DNA of 64,000 nt from Inia geoffrensis (GCA_036417435.1 CM070903.1:4151001-4215000); one strand, 5' to 3'; counted from the first letter of the stretch, positions 45,375-58,089 are shown. The notes: generated by a model not told the origin, from the letters alone. Numbers and translations: made by a program.

Positions 45375-46113
45375 CACCAATTCCATCAGACCAGCCGCGT
45401 CTCAGACGGCCCTGGATCCACAGTTCTGGGCTGGGCCACATTCTCTCTTCCTGACCTGGGAACAGCTACTCGGCAAGGAGGAACTGGTGAGCAGAACACA
45501 GGGTTCTGGGCAGAAACAGCTATGAAGTTCCCTAGCACGTATGTATGTCCGTCTCCCCAAATCCCACCTCCCGTGCCATTGCGTCAGCTCAACTCTATGC
45601 TGAAAAAAGAAATAAATGACTTTCCTTGGTCTGCGAATTTAACTCAGATCTGCCTGGGATCCTGGTGTCCCCTCCTCTCACCAGGAAGACAGTATATCAC
45701 AGTGCAGGACAGCGTCGAGGCCCACAGTGTGTTCTGGCTCTTTGATGTATTTGTAAGTGTTTGATGAAAGAAAAGAGTCTATGAACAGAAACTCTGCCTG
45801 GAGAAATTCTCCAAGTTTTCTATTTCCTCCAGGCCATCCACCTCAGAGCTGGTGACACGCTAATATGAATTTCCCTATAACAGGGAGCTTTAGAGCAACG
45901 TGAGGTGGCCACCAGCTCCAGGAGACCTGACACTTTTTCTCTCAGAGCACCTCTTCCTGTCTTAAGGGGCGTTAGGTGCCACTGGACACAGGACGAGTGA
46001 GGCTGGACCAGTTCTCCAGACATGCTGCCTGATAACGCTTTAAGATCACAGGGGTTCTTTACTGAGCAGGGGACCTGGGGGTGGCCTTTAGTTTTAGAGC
46101 CAGAATTCCCAGG
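45375..46113. other. Unassigned sequence
   Basis: No gene or clear repeat recognised. Confidence 0.45.
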
Positions 46114-46562
46114 TGTCAGGTTCCTAGGGCTGCCAGAGCGAGTGACCACAAACTCTGTGACTAACCCAGCAGGGGTTTATTCTCGTCACCAATCTGGAGG
46201 CCAGAATTCCGAAATCAGGTTGCAGGCAGGTTGATTCCTTCTGGAGAGTCCAAAGACGAATCTGACCCAGGCCCCTCTTCCGGCTTCCTGCAGGTGGCTG
46301 GCAGCCCTTGGCGTTCCTTGGATTATATGCGCATCACTCCGGCCTCTGCCCTGTCTTCCCATCACTGTGTGTCTCTGTGTCTGCTCCTCTCCTGACAAGG
46401 ACAGCAGGCGTTGGATTCAGGGCCCATCCGGATAACCCGGCGTGATCTCATCTCCAGGTTCTTAACCACTTGCATGTGCAAAGGCCCTGTTTCCAAATGA
46501 GGTCACATTCTGAGGTTCTGGGTGGACATAAATTCTGGGGGGACACCATTCAACCCACTACA
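46114..46562 (-). mobile_element. MLT1-type solo LTR
   Basis: Antisense MLT1: 'caggttcctagggctgccag', 'ttccttggattatatgcgca', 'ctgtttccaaatgaggtcac', 'aacccactaca' at the end. Confidence 0.85.
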
Positions 46563-47439
46563 CCAGTGAATTCCTACACTGGAGAGAAACAAAAGAGGAG
46601 GGCCTGGACTGCCCCACATTCGTACAGTTTGCTGTTTACACAGCCTTATTCTAGCCTGTTTCCTCCAGCCCTGGAGAACAAAAGTGCTTGCCCAGGCCTC
46701 ACCAGCCCGGCCTGACCCATGGTCCCTCCACATGGATGGAACCCCATGGACACCCACAATGACCTGGGTCTGCCACCTGGTCTGGTGAACCGATGTCCGA
46801 ATGGGTCTGCCGAGGGATTTTTATTAATATCTCCAAGTTCAAGTTCCACAGGACAGTGAGACAAGTATTGACAAAGCAGGATGTGAAAGGCCAAGTATGA
46901 ACGGAAGGGCCAGTGTGCTTTTGTAACCTCTGACAGCTGCCACAAGCTTTTCTCCTCGCCTGTGGCAGCTGTCAGAGGTTGCATCTATCACGACTTCCTA
47001 TGATACAAACGTTGGCTCAGTCCATCTTTAATTCCAAATCCCTTGGCTTTCACTCCTGGAAAGGCTGGGAATGGGTGTCATCGAGGGCCTGTTTGCCTTC
47101 TGTCTCTCAGCTCTACCCCAAGGGATTCCCCTCACGGTGACAGAAAGGCTGCAGTGGTTCCACGCATCACATCTTTATACTGCACCATCCAGGAGAAAAG
47201 CAGGCTGGTTTCCCAAATGCCTCTTAGAAGAGCCAAGAGCCTTGTATCCCCTCCACCCCTGTGAGGGCAGATGTCCCCCATGCCTCAATGGCAGCAGGCA
47301 GGCTGCAGGTTCATTTCTGAACCCATCTCACACAGATGACCGTAGGCCAAGGTCACTCTGATCCCTGGGCTAAGAGGATGGACTCACCCAGTGGGGTAAA
47401 ACAGTGGACGCCTTCCCTGCAGCTTGGGTAGTTTCACCC
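46563..47439. other. Unassigned sequence containing a perfect hairpin
   Basis: Nothing recognised apart from the inverted repeat at 46922-46983. Confidence 0.45.
46922..46983. repeat. Perfect 20-bp inverted repeat (hairpin)
   Basis: Arms 46925-46944 and 46961-46980 are exact reverse complements; the 16-base loop is 46945-46960. Outward, one G-T wobble and two more pairs extend the stem to 23. Each arm contains CAGCTG. It could be a foldback made during replication or a small hairpin RNA candidate; no expression evidence exists here. Confidence 0.9.
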
Positions 47440-47775
47440 AAATGCTCAGAAATGCAGGAAATGATTTACACATGAGGGTGTTCATTTGCATTTCTTTTAA
47501 ATTGCAAAAAATTGGAAATAATGAAATGAAATGGCTTAGCTATTTGATCGTATATTATATAACCATTTCAAGGAACAAATAATAATACAGGAGAATAGCC
47601 ATATTTTAAAGGAAAAGTACACAGTATGAACTCAACTTGATACCTACACACATGGGGCAAAAAAATGGAAGGACACCCACCACAAAGTGTTCTATCTCCG
47701 AGAGCTAGGGTTGTTATTTTCGTCTTTATGATTTTTATATTTTCCATATTTATTCAATAGGCATGTCTTTTGTAT
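47440..47775 (+). mobile_element. Old L1M 3' region
   Basis: 'taaccatttcaaggaacaaa', 'aaaagtacacagtatgaact' and 'ttatattttccatatttatt' resemble late L1M 3' sequence. Diverged. Confidence 0.5.
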
Positions 47776-47784
47776 ATGTCTGTA

Positions 47785-48242
47785 GGTATTAGTTTGCTAG
47801 GTTTGCTGTAACGAAGTACCACAAACTGAGTGGCTTAAACAACAGAAATTTATTCTCTCACAGTTCTTTCTGGAGGCCAGAACTCTGAGATGGAGTTGTC
47901 CGCAGGGGTGGTTCTTGATGAGGCTCTGAGGGGGGATCCGTCCCAGGCTCTCCCCCAGCTTCCGGGGGTTCGTTAACCATAGTTGTCACTTCGAGGCTTG
48001 TAGAAACATCACCTTGATCACGGCCCCTCATCTTCACATGGCGCCTCCCTGTCCCTCTGTCCAAATATCCCCCTTCTATAAGGACGCCAGGCATACTGGA
48101 TGAGGGACCACCGACGCCAGTGTGAGCTCATCTTAACTAATTACATCTGCAATGACCCTATTTCCAAATAAGGTCACATGGTGAGGTGCTGGGGGTAGGG
48201 CTGGATTATATGACTTTTGAGGGGACACAATTCAGTCATAAC
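47785..48242 (-). mobile_element. MLT1-type solo LTR
   Basis: Antisense: 'gtattagtttgctaggtttg', 'aacaacagaaatttattctc', 'cttgtagaaacatcaccttg', 'ccctatttccaaataaggtc', 'cacaattcagtcataac'. Full-length looking. Confidence 0.9.
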
Positions 48243-49569
48243 GATTTGCACATATATGTTTATACACACACATAGGCACACACACAATTTTCTTAAAAGA
48301 GAATAAAGAAAAGAAAAAAAGCCAACATTTCTAAGCTTTGAGAGCAGAGTGGTGACCGTGGTGAGAACCTCTAGCTGAGAGTGGCTGGCTGGGGAGGAGG
48401 CCAAGTGATCGGGGACGCAGAGGTGGAAGCCAGCAGCTCCCGTGAGGGCTGGAAGCACAGACATATCTCCCAGTGTCCCCTTGAGGCAGGTGAGGGGGCA
48501 CCGTCCTCAACGCAATTCCTCTCTGGTCTAAGCAGCTTGGGGGACTTTGGATTCTTCACGGATGTTTGCAATCCCTGCGCTGCTGACGTCAAAATTAAGA
48601 CAGAGATTTTATCAAGCTTTTCTCAGCTAACAAGCCAGAGCAGGCAGCTTAGAGCAGCTGGATGGTGACATGAGATTCTCGAGGTGCTGTGTTGGGACAG
48701 AGTCGAAAACTGGCTGTAGGGCGTGGATCCCCAGACTGTGCCCCAGAGGACCAGCGTGGAGGGGTACCCACCCAGTGCTCACTGGCTCCCCCCGACCTCC
48801 CCTTCCCGTATCTGCCCCACGCCTGTCCCCAGCCAGCGATTCTGACCCACTCACCCCGCTACTTGCCCTTTTTGACTCAGTCTTTGGTGCCAGCTCGCTT
48901 TCCTCCGGGCTCAGTGTCAGAACCTGGATGAATAGATGAGTTTCATTATTACAGTCTAATCCCCATCATTAACTACCGCACAGGAACTCTGGGACCAAGG
49001 AAAAGACGCTGCCTCGGGGCCAAAAAATGGGAAAACGCACGGACAATGGAAGTGAATTAAGCCCTCGCCCTTGTTGAATCATCTCTCTGCTCCCCTGACC
49101 TTCATGGTGTCCCTGTGGGAACCAGCCCCCGCTAATCAGGGGCTCCACGAGCATGACCGCCGTCCCTGCCAGCAGGGAGGCCACTGTACAGCAGAGGACA
49201 CCCATGCATGGACGATGATTAACCCAACAGTGTGGGAAATGCCAGTGTGAGGGCTTCCTCCGCAACACGGGGGCTTCCTGGAAGCCTTCCTGGAGGAGGA
49301 GACGTATGAATGGAGGCTTCCAGGCTGCGAGAGCAGGCTAAAGCGGGCGGGTGGGAATGGATTGGCAGGTGGTGTTGATCTGGGTGGACGAGGCTTCGCC
49401 TGAAGGAATAGCAGGAGGTGGGATGATAGGGGGTCCGGGCCAGGCTGCTTAGGGCCACGGCCAAGTCCATAGTCGGGGCTGAGTGGGGAGGAGTGGGGAG
49501 TAAGGCAACAGCCTAGGGTCAGACAAGCAAGGCCTGGCTGGGAGGGAGTTAAGGGACCCGTCTCTGGCC
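48243..49569. other. Unassigned sequence
   Basis: A short CA-rich stretch lies at 48245-48287. No gene. Confidence 0.45.
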
Positions 49570-49683
49570 TGACCTCATCTCACCTTGGTTACATCTGTAA
49601 AGACCCTATTTCCAAATAAGGTGACATCCACAGGTACTGGGGGGTAGGACTTGGATATCGCTTTTTGGGGGGGGACACGGTTA
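49570..49683 (-). mobile_element. MLT1 fragment
   Basis: Antisense 5' end of MLT1: 'ctgacctcatctcaccttgg', 'gaccctatttccaaataagg', then a G-run and 'gacacgg'. Confidence 0.75.
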
Positions 49684-51601
49684 GAAAGAAGCCCGCACAC
49701 AGCACGGCAAGCAGAGCATCAGCTTCACCCACTCAGGACCTCTGGAGCCATGGGCAAAAACAAGAGAGGTTCCCCAGGGAACGGGGAGGGGTGAGAACCC
49801 AGCCACCGCTCCGGGTGAGGAGTTGTGAAACCTCAAGAATGCAGAGCCCCAAACTTCCTTAACTTGAGACAGTGAGAAAAATCCCAAATCAAAAGCATCC
49901 AGTGAACACTGCCCCAAGCCAGTGGTGTCTCCTGGTATCTCGTGTCAGGCTTGAACACGTCTAGTATCTCAGCCGCCGCCAGCGCGGCGTGTGCCCGGGG
50001 CTTCCAGCGTCCTTGGGCTCCTCCCTGAAGCCACCAAGCCACAGTTCCAGGCTCTGTGCCCAGGTGTTCCACAGCCCCGGGGACCTGGCCTGGGGCTGGC
50101 CTCGCCCAGTGCACAGCAGCTTTTGTGCAGCTCCTTTTCAGCGCTCAGGGCCTGGCCCACAAGCCTCTGCTCTCTCATCCTGGCTGGACAGCCTGGCCTG
50201 ACCACTGCCTGGCTCCAAGCTGGGGAAGGGCATCAGGACCTCGAGGGTTAGAGTCCCGGCTCGGGGGAGGGGCGCTGGTAGGTGGAAGCAGCAGGAGGCT
50301 ACGCCACCAGCCTCATCCCAGGTTTCAGCCCCGCTGCACCTCTGCAGCCTCAAGAATTTGGAGAAGGTCCTCTGTTGGCTCAATTGCTTCATCTGTAAAG
50401 TGGGTTGCTAGGAACACCCTCCACGGGGCTGTGGTGGTTAAATGACACAGCGTACTAGCCCGCAGCCTGGCTCTCAATTAATGATGCTGTGCCTTTCATT
50501 ATTCTTGGCCTCGCTTTCCTCACTTGCATATAGAATGAAAGAGCCTCAGATCCCTTCCAGGGGCCTGTCGTTACCTGCTTCCCCACCAGGGCGGCGGTGA
50601 GTGTGTGCCCTGGCCGATAGGCGCGCCTTCTCTCCTTGTGAGAAGGTACACGGAGGCATCGTGAACATTTTCAGAGTTTATCTGAGCAAAAGTTGATTGG
50701 AGCGGGGCAGCGCCAAAACCAGCAGTGGTGAGGAGCCCTCGCAGACGGAGGCGGGGACATGGAAAGAGGGCCATTCCTCAAGGGGGGAGCGGAAGGCCCA
50801 GGTGGCTCTTAGGACTGGTTGTCCTTTGGGTTTGATTTCAGAACCGGGAGGCATTTGCAGGCTTAGATCTTGGTTTGCTTGCGCAGCCGTCGAGCCGTAT
50901 CTGTTGAACAGCCTCCGTGTTGGATTCATTTAACACCTGCTATGCAGGACACTCCGGTCCCCAAGGCGGCCCTGGACCTTCCGCCCTGTGAGGACCACCC
51001 GGCCCCTCTAGGACAAGAGCCTGGCCCAGGCTGCCCTCACGGGCTGTGACCCGGGCAGTCGCACAAGGCCCCCTGTCACCCGCCGCCCAGCAGGGCGACT
51101 TCTGCACGCACCACCCTCTTCAACCGGCCGCTGTCCTAGGAAGGACTTGGTGACATCTCCATCCAGGAGTGCTCTGTCCCCCCAGCCCCCCGGGGCTTGT
51201 CCTGGGGGTGGGGAGGTGGCAGGAGGAGGGTATCCGGTGCCGCCCAAAGGGCAGGGTGGCTTGAGGCTTATGTGCGCCTCTGCCGCCCAGCCGGAGCGAC
51301 TGGCTTCACACCCCCCCCCCAACCCAGTCGGCATGTGGTCTCAGTGCAGACGGCCCTTTGCAAGGGCTCCGTCTCCTGATCTCGTCCCCACCTCCCGCAG
51401 CCTTCCCTGCCGATCTTGCTTTGTTCAGATGCCTCTGCCGGATGCTCGTCTCTGCGGGGGTGTGCGTGTGTGTGTGCAGGTGCAGGCCCCCTGCAGTGAG
51501 GCCTGTCTGAGGGTCCGGGGTGGTCCTGGCTCACTGGCTCACTGCGTGTCCGTCAGGGACCAGGCAGGCACCGTGCGATGAGCAGTGTCCGCGAGGACCA
51601 G
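49684..51601. other. Unassigned GC-rich sequence
   Basis: No gene is supported. Multiple overlapping frames on both strands at 49960-51580 have no domain. A MIR piece lies at 50370-50520. Confidence 0.45.
50370..50520 (+). repeat. MIR fragment
   Basis: 'gcttcatctgtaaagtgggt' and 'ggctgtggtggttaaatgac' match the MIR 3' half in sense. Confidence 0.65.
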
Positions 51602-52037
51602 TGTTGGCTTCCTGGGGCTGCTGTAGCAAAGTACCACAGTCTGGGGGCTTAAACAGCAGGGACCTATTCTCTCTCAGTCTGGCGGCCAGGGGCCTGAGCT
51701 CGAGGTGTCAGCAGGGCTGTGCTCTCTCTGAAGCCTCAGGGGAGGATGCTGCCTGGCCTCTCCCAGACTCTGGTGGCTTCCGGCAGCCCTTGGCTTGTGG
51801 CTCCATCACTCCAGTCTCTACCTCTGTCTTCACACGGTCTTCTCCTCGTGCATCTGTGTGTCTCCAGTTTCTCGCAAGGACACCAGTCGCTGCATCAGGG
51901 CCCACCCTAATCCAGCCTGACCTCATCTGCACTTGACTACATCTACAAAGACCCTATTTCCAAATCAGGTCACTTGCAAGGGTGCTGGGGGATAGGATCT
52001 CAGTGTATCTTTTGGGGGACACACTTCACCCCACATC
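51602..52037 (-). mobile_element. MLT1-type solo LTR
   Basis: Antisense: 'ggcttcctggggctgctgta', 'gtaccacagtctgggggctt', 'cccaccctaatccagcctga', 'accctatttccaaatcaggt'. Confidence 0.85.
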
Positions 52038-52829
52038 AGGACCTATGAGGGGAGGGCTCTGCTCCCTTTTAATCACGGCACATGCTCCCATCTGTTTACC
52101 ACCCTCCCCTCCCCCCATCACGCCGCCACTGACCCCTCCCCTCCCAGTCCACCCCTCCCCGCAGGCTGTCCTCAGCGACTTTGCCCACAGCCCAGGCTCG
52201 GCTCTTCCTAACCTCCCACCCTCTCCTGCCACTCAGCCGGACGTCACACCCTTGTCCCACACTACGCAGCTGGCTTCACCTAGGCAAGCTGGACCTTGGC
52301 CCATTCCGCCTGCTTCTTCCCCCCTCCCCCTTTCTGTCTCTCCATCCTGCCTGTGGGAGCCTGGAAGGCAAGTTGGCTGCAGCTAATTCCAAGGACGGTG
52401 CCTATGGCGGTGTTTTAACACTGGGTTGTCGATGACACATCCGCTTTGCTGGTTCCTTAAAGGGAGATGCAGAGTGGGCTGTGCCCATGGACCGACCCTG
52501 CAGGGCGGCCTTGTGAGGCCCCTCACAACGGAATGCAAGCAGGCCACGCACTCTGCTGGCCCCAACCACCGTTCCATCCCTCCCGTCCATCCAGTTCCTC
52601 TATACCCCCATGTGTCCCCCACAATATACCCAAAGGGACGGTCCATCCATCCCTCCTGGCGTAACTCCCCCTGGCTCCCAGGGCCCCTGCGATGGAGTTC
52701 GCCGTGTCCAGTGTCAGGTACGGGACAGTGTCAGGGCCAGACAGCACTGTCCCTGCTGTTCTCATCCTACACTGCCCTCAGCTAAGGGCATCGATTCCAG
52801 CTGCTATTGCTGCCAAAGAGAATTTTACT
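52038..52829. other. Unassigned C-rich sequence
   Basis: No gene. C/T-rich at 52070-52170. Confidence 0.45.
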
Positions 52830-52985
52830 GACTCTTGTTCTTAATACAAAAGTCATATAAGTTTATGCTAAATTTTTTTGAAAATTTCAAGAAAAAAGAA
52901 AAGCTTTAAACCACCTGTAACCTCACCATCCAGAGAAAATCACTTGTAACAAATTGGTGTCTTTTCAATGTTTTCTGTAGGGTAA
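52830..52985. mobile_element. Possible ancient LINE tail
   Basis: 'cctcaccatccagagaaaat' and 'acaaattggtgtcttttcaa' resemble a widespread old LINE 3' end. Family and strand uncertain. Confidence 0.4.
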
Positions 52986-52986
52986 G

Positions 52987-53599
52987 TGCTATAGTCTGAA
53001 TGTTTGTGTTCCCTCAAAATTCAAATCTTGGGACTTCCCTGGTGGTCCAGTGGTTAAGAATCTACAGATTCTTGCAATGCAGGGCACGCTGGTTTGATCC
53101 CTGGTCGCGGAACTAAGATCCCACATGCCGCGGGGCAACTAAGCCCGCGTGCTGCAATGGCAGAGCCCACGCGCTCGGGATCTCGCAGGCCGCAACTAGA
53201 GAGAAGCCCACGCACCGCAACGAAGAGCCCGCGAGGCAGAACGAAAGATCCCCCGTGGTGCAACTAAGACCCGATGCAGCCAATAAATAAATAAATAAAC
53301 AAATATTTTTAAAAATTCAAATCTGGAGATCCTAATGCCCCATGTGATGTTAGGAGGTGGGGTCTTTGGGTGGTGATGTCGACCCCCGGGTGGAGCCCTC
53401 ATGAATGTCTCCCTTATGAAAGAAACGCCAGAGAGCACCTTGTCCTTTCCCCATGTGAGGACGCAGTGAGAAGTGTGAGGCCCGGAAGAGGACCCTCACC
53501 GACCACGCTGCACCCTCCAGAACCGTGAGAAATGAATTGCTTGTTTATCAGCTCAGGCTGCAACATTTGTTACAGCAGCCCGAATGAACTGAGATAGTT
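52987..53599 (+). mobile_element. MLT1-type LTR split by a SINE
   Basis: 'ctatagtctgaatgtttgtg' before the SINE. After it come 'ggaggtggggtctttgggtg', 'tggagccctcatgaatgtct', 'tgaggacgcagtgagaagtg' and 'ttgttacagcagcccgaatg'. Confidence 0.85.
53016..53324 (+). mobile_element. CHR-related SINE
   Basis: Element 53029-53311: 'gggacttccctggtggtcca' head, body of 'aactaag' and 'cgcaacga' phrases, (AAAT)n tail. Duplications of 'aaaattcaaatct' at 53016-53028 and 53312-53324 are identical. Confidence 0.95.
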
Positions 53600-54384
53600 A
53601 ACGTGCACTGTGCCAAAGAGTGAGATAAACTGTAGGATTTGGGATCCTGCTTCGTTCACTTGATAGCACAGCATGAACACCCCTGCGCCATCCCATCGTC
53701 TCTACGGTGATGTTTGCAGTCGAAGCCCGAGGGGGCTGAGGGGCCACCATGGGGGGCACGGGAAGGGCTGGTGTCCCAGCTCCCCTGCCCTGCTGCAAGC
53801 AGAACAGCTTTAGGCTTTTGGTCTGGAGGCTACTGGGCAATATTTAAAATTTTTCAATAGAGCTTCTCAGTGCTAGAATACCAGGAGACCCCTGCCTTAG
53901 GTATGCCTCCGAGGCACTCTACGCTGTGAATGCATCATGAATTACCTAGCGGTCCTCTGCAGGGACACATCTTGACCGCCTCTGTTTGCCAATACGCATG
54001 GCCCTGTGTGCTTCGTAAGTGGCTTCCCGTGCATCTCATTGTGAAGGAGGCCACCCTTCGTGTCAGCGATGTGCCCGTGCAGGACGCAGGGTTCAAAGTG
54101 TGCTGGTGGCCACGGGAGGATGGGTTCCTGCACCGGAAGCGCAACAGTCAAGGGCACGTGACCCCAAGCCTTTTGATGCTGAGCCCCAGCCCCTGAGGTC
54201 ATCTTAGGGTCACAAGTAGAACAAAAAGAGAGGGAGAGAGAGGTAAGGGGAGAAGAAAGCCAGGGAAAGGTAAAATAAAACGGAAGAGAAACTTATCTGG
54301 GCTTGAAGGCAGAAGTGAAGGTGATGAGAGGTGAGGGGGCAGGCGGAAGAGGCTCTCGAGGTGAAAGGGGCTGAGCCGCTCGTC
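53600..54384. other. Unassigned sequence
   Basis: A GA-rich run at 54222-54260. No gene. Confidence 0.45.
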
Positions 54385-54585
54385 ACATGAAGCACTTTCC
54401 ATGTGCTGGGCGTCGTTTAAGAGCGTCACAGAACACCTCCTCGAGGCTTCACCACAGCCCTGCCAGTAGATATTGTCACCTCCATTTTGTGTGCTGGGAA
54501 AGGGAGGCACAGAGAGGTTGAGTGACTTGCTCAAGGTCACACAGCCAGTAGTGATGGAGCTGGGACTCGAACCCAGGGAGTCATC
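54385..54585 (-). repeat. MIR SINE, well preserved
   Basis: Antisense MIR: 'agcactttccatgtgctggg', 'gaggcacagagaggttgagt', 'gacttgctcaaggtcacaca', 'tgggactcgaacccagg'. Confidence 0.85.
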
Positions 54586-55413
54586 CTCTTGACCCCTCAG
54601 CTTGGCATGGGGGTGGGGATGGGAGGTTTGGTGAGTGCTTGACCCTCCCCTCCCTTGTGGGAGGGACAGAGGGGCTGGGACCGCCTTGGGGTGGAGCCGG
54701 GCTGGCTAGGGGGATAACCCCACCATCACGTGGTCAAACCAGACATCTCAGAGGGGCAATTTAAGGGGCTGAGGCTTTACTTTTATTTTAAAACAAATGC
54801 GGACAGTCTATGTAACAGAATGACAATATTTCATGGCCTTTAAAGATAAAACATAAGTCTCTGAAGACATTTTGAACTTCCAGGAGGCGACTCAGGGCCA
54901 AAGATGCCCGGGAGGTGCCCCGAGCTTTCCCTGCAACAGGCGCGCGGAGTTCAGTGGAGAAGTTTGAGAAGTACTGACTTGAGTTAACTCTCTTCATTTT
55001 AGAGCTGCAAGAACTCGCCCCAGGAATCGAGGGAATTTCGCAAGACACCTTCATGAATGACTAGTGGCTGAGCTGGGGTAGAAACCAGGATGTTTTTTTC
55101 TTCCACATTCAGCTATTTTGTGCAGTCTTCTGAGGGCTTGGCTGACTTCAGACCGGCTAACAGAGAGATGCCAGGCCCATGACCGGACGGCCAGCACGTG
55201 ACCAATCCGGGCATAGCCACTGGGGAGACCACACTCCGTCTTGCTTGGCTGCCCGGCCTGCACATGTCCCAAGGAGGGTCGTCTTCTCCTATTTGACAAA
55301 AGCATTCACAGGACTCTGGGTGGAGCCGGGGCAAGGTAGCTGGGGCCCTTCACAGGGGTGACCTCTGTGCAGCCAAGCGTCTCACTTAATGAGGGGAAGT
55401 TTCATAAAAACTG
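54586..55413. other. Unassigned sequence
   Basis: No gene or clear repeat recognised. Confidence 0.45.
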
Positions 55414-56025
55414 TCCCCTGTGGGGCGGACAGAATAGGTCACCCCAGAACTGCCCTGTTGACATAGGGATGAAATTTAGCTGAAGGCACTTGAAAAACAG
55501 CCAGTGCAAGGAGGGTGCTCTGGACCCCCTTTTCCTCCTGAAAGTGAGAGATAAAATTCCCCTTTGAGGGGACTTCCCTGGCAGTCCAGTGGTTAGGACT
55601 CCGCGCTTCCACTGCAGGGGCCGCGGGTTTGATCCCTGGTCAGGGAACCGAGATCTCACGTGCTGTGAGGCCAAAAAACAATAACAACAACAACAACGAA
55701 AAGTCCCCTTTGAGGATTGCCCTCCCGGTACCGGGAAGATGGCAAGTTCTGTACAAACAGACCTCGTTATAATACCGCTTCCCTTCCCCTTGCCTCGCCA
55801 TGTACTTAGTCACTTTTCCGCAATAGTCTCTCTGTTCAACCCGGTATAAACGCATGTAGGTTTTGCCACTTCTTGGGGTCCTCATTGTCTTATGAAGGCT
55901 CCTGTGTCTTACATGGAATAAACTTACATGGAATAAATGCGTCTGCTTTTCTTCTGTTAATATGTCTTATGTCATTCAATTCTCAGGCCAGCTGAAGATG
56001 GAGAGATAGAGTTTGACTTCCTCCA
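55414..56025 (+). mobile_element. Gammaretrovirus-like (ERV1) solo LTR, split by a SINE
   Basis: Left part: 'caccccagaactgccctgtt'. Right part: 'tttgccacttcttggggtcc', an AATAAA signal (55916-55921, repeated at 55932-55937), then 'gcttttcttctgttaatatg' and 'tcattcaattctcaggcc', the usual R/U5 text of ERV1 LTRs. A possible 4-base duplication 'actg' lies at 55410-55413 and 56026-56029. No gag, pol or env flanks it. Confidence 0.7.
55558..55715 (+). mobile_element. Short-form CHR/tRNA-derived SINE inside the ERV1 LTR
   Basis: Element 55570-55703 with box B-like 'gggtttgatccctggtcagg' and a CAA-rich tail. Duplications of 'tcccctttgagg' at 55558-55569 and 55704-55715 are identical. Confidence 0.95.
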
Positions 56026-56483
56026 ACTGCTTGGCACTGGACAATGATAGACAGATGGACACTGGCCGGGGTGCAGGAACAGGGCCCCAGGGACCCCCAT
56101 GATCCAGGACTTTCCTCTTTAGGGAGGTCCCCACAGGGAGCACTTGGGGGGCTTTTGTGCAGCAGCCATCTATGGACTGGAGTATTTCAGGGACAAGAGG
56201 CCCAGCCCTACCAGCCGTCCAGCTGTCCACTACCTCCGTTCTCAGCTCTGTCTGTCTATGAGATCGTCTCTGCCCATCAAGCAGGCCATGGGCCTCACAG
56301 TTCTCTGTGGCTCTATCACCCCTTCCACAGACACTGGGGGATTTACCATCTCTGGAGAGTGGGACCAGCTCTTGTGTTTTGCAGGTGGCAGCTATTAATA
56401 AACCTGGACTGAGTTGAAGAAACACATTTCCAACAGTGGCATATACACTCGGCAGGCACAGAGAGGGCACGGCTCTGTACAAG

Positions 56484-57015
56484 TTAGCTATCACTGCCTA
56501 ACAAATAAACCCAGGGTGTAGTGGCTGAGAATGACATTTATCATCTCAGTTTCCATGGGGCGGGGATTCAGGCACGGCCGGGCTGACCCTTCATCGGAGC
56601 TTCTCCCAAGCTTGCAGTCAAGGTGTCCGTGTGGGACCCCAGGCATCTGAAGCTCCACTGGGGTCTGCCTGCATGCAGTGCTCATCAGCAGGATTCGGTG
56701 CCTGGCAGGCTGGCTGTTGGCCAGAGGCTGCCCTAGTGGACCAGGACAGCCGTCCAGCTGTCCTTGCCACGTGGACCAGAGCCTAACTCAACTGCTGCCT
56801 CATTGGAGCGTGCAAGCTGGGAGCACAGCAGAGAGAAGCCCTGCAGGACGGATGTCGGTCTTGAGACCTCAACACGGAAGTGACATCCTGTCATTCCTGC
56901 TGTTTTCTATTCTTCAGAAGGTAGTCACTAGAGGGGGTCACATAGGACATGAACGGCAAGAGGCAGAGTCATGGTTGGGGGCTGTCTTGGAGCCTGACCA
57001 GCCCCAGCACTGCGC
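56484..57015 (-). mobile_element. MaLR/ERVL-like LTR, antisense
   Basis: 'gttagctatcactgcctaac', 'atctcagtttccatggggcg', 'tgttggccagaggctgccct', 'cacggaagtgacatcctgtc' and 'gcaagaggcagagtcatggt' follow a common mammalian LTR. Family name uncertain. Confidence 0.6.
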
Positions 57016-57044
57016 ATCAGGGTGGACTGGCTGGAAGCAGCAGT

Positions 57045-57245
57045 GCTGACTGACACTCACCAATTTTGTGCCGGCCTGTGCTCAGCACTTTATATCAATT
57101 ACCTCCAACTTTGGGGTGTCCTGCCCTGTGTCCTGTGTCACTGAACCCTGATAACACAGACACTTGGAGAAGGTGAGCGACTTTCCCCCGTTGAGCAATG
57201 AGGGACAAAGCCCCATGCTGACCCAGATCATCTGGCTACACACCA
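57045..57245 (-). repeat. MIR fragment
   Basis: Antisense MIR order: 'ctgtgctcagcactttatat' then 'cttggagaaggtgagcgact'. Confidence 0.55.
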
Positions 57246-58089
57246 GCTCAATCTTCCTGCTGGCCATGAGCTTGGCCTTTCTTGAAGTTGAGGGGTTTTA
57301 CTCTAAGGAGGTGTCACTGGGCACAGCTGTGAAGGAGGAGAAGGACTGGGCCTGATGACTTGGATGAAGAACGTTATCACTGGGGAAATGCCAAGTGCCA
57401 AGGTTAAGCTGCCTTGACCTGTGGGTATTTGGAGCTGAGGCAGAGGTATGTCCTCGGCCTACTGGCTCTATTCATACCTTCTGGAAACCTGTCAGGGCTG
57501 ACTCTTGGCAAAGTGACCCGCAGCCTGGGTTTGCAGGTGACTGAACACCAAAGAATAAGCCAGCTGCCATGACAACACTCCAGCAGTCCCCTCGACATGG
57601 GGCCCTTCAGAGGTGTCGCCGGGACGCCCGCCTCTCGCTGGGCCACAAATGCAAGACAAACAGTTGCACAGGGACAGGGAGGAAGGCCTCGGCCTCAGCA
57701 CGGCCCGTCCTGCAGGGGCCTGGCCCTCAGCGGGGCCAGAGCTTCCTTGCTATAGCCTCATCTCATCCAGGAACTGACGCTGCTGCGAAGGCCAGACCCG
57801 CCCACGGGCCAGATCAAGGTGTCCTTACCTCGTCCGTGGGCCTGTCTTTCTGGCTTGGGGTCTGCATGCTGCAGACGAAAAACGAGCCCCTTAGAAGTCA
57901 GATTTCTTTCTGTTTTTCTTACTCTGGTTTAATAAGCAGGAGCAAAGAGAGAGTACTGGGGGCCAGAAAGCCATGAGGGTGCCCTTGAGGGAGGTCACAT
58001 CGATGGGAATTTTCTCCTGGGCTGTACATCTTGTGAGTCTCCCTGTACGTAGAGCTGAAATGTCCTGAGTCAGAGCCTGTAAGACGCAA
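57246..58089. other. Unassigned sequence
   Basis: No gene. The 135-codon frame at 57569-57976 has no domain. Confidence 0.45.
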
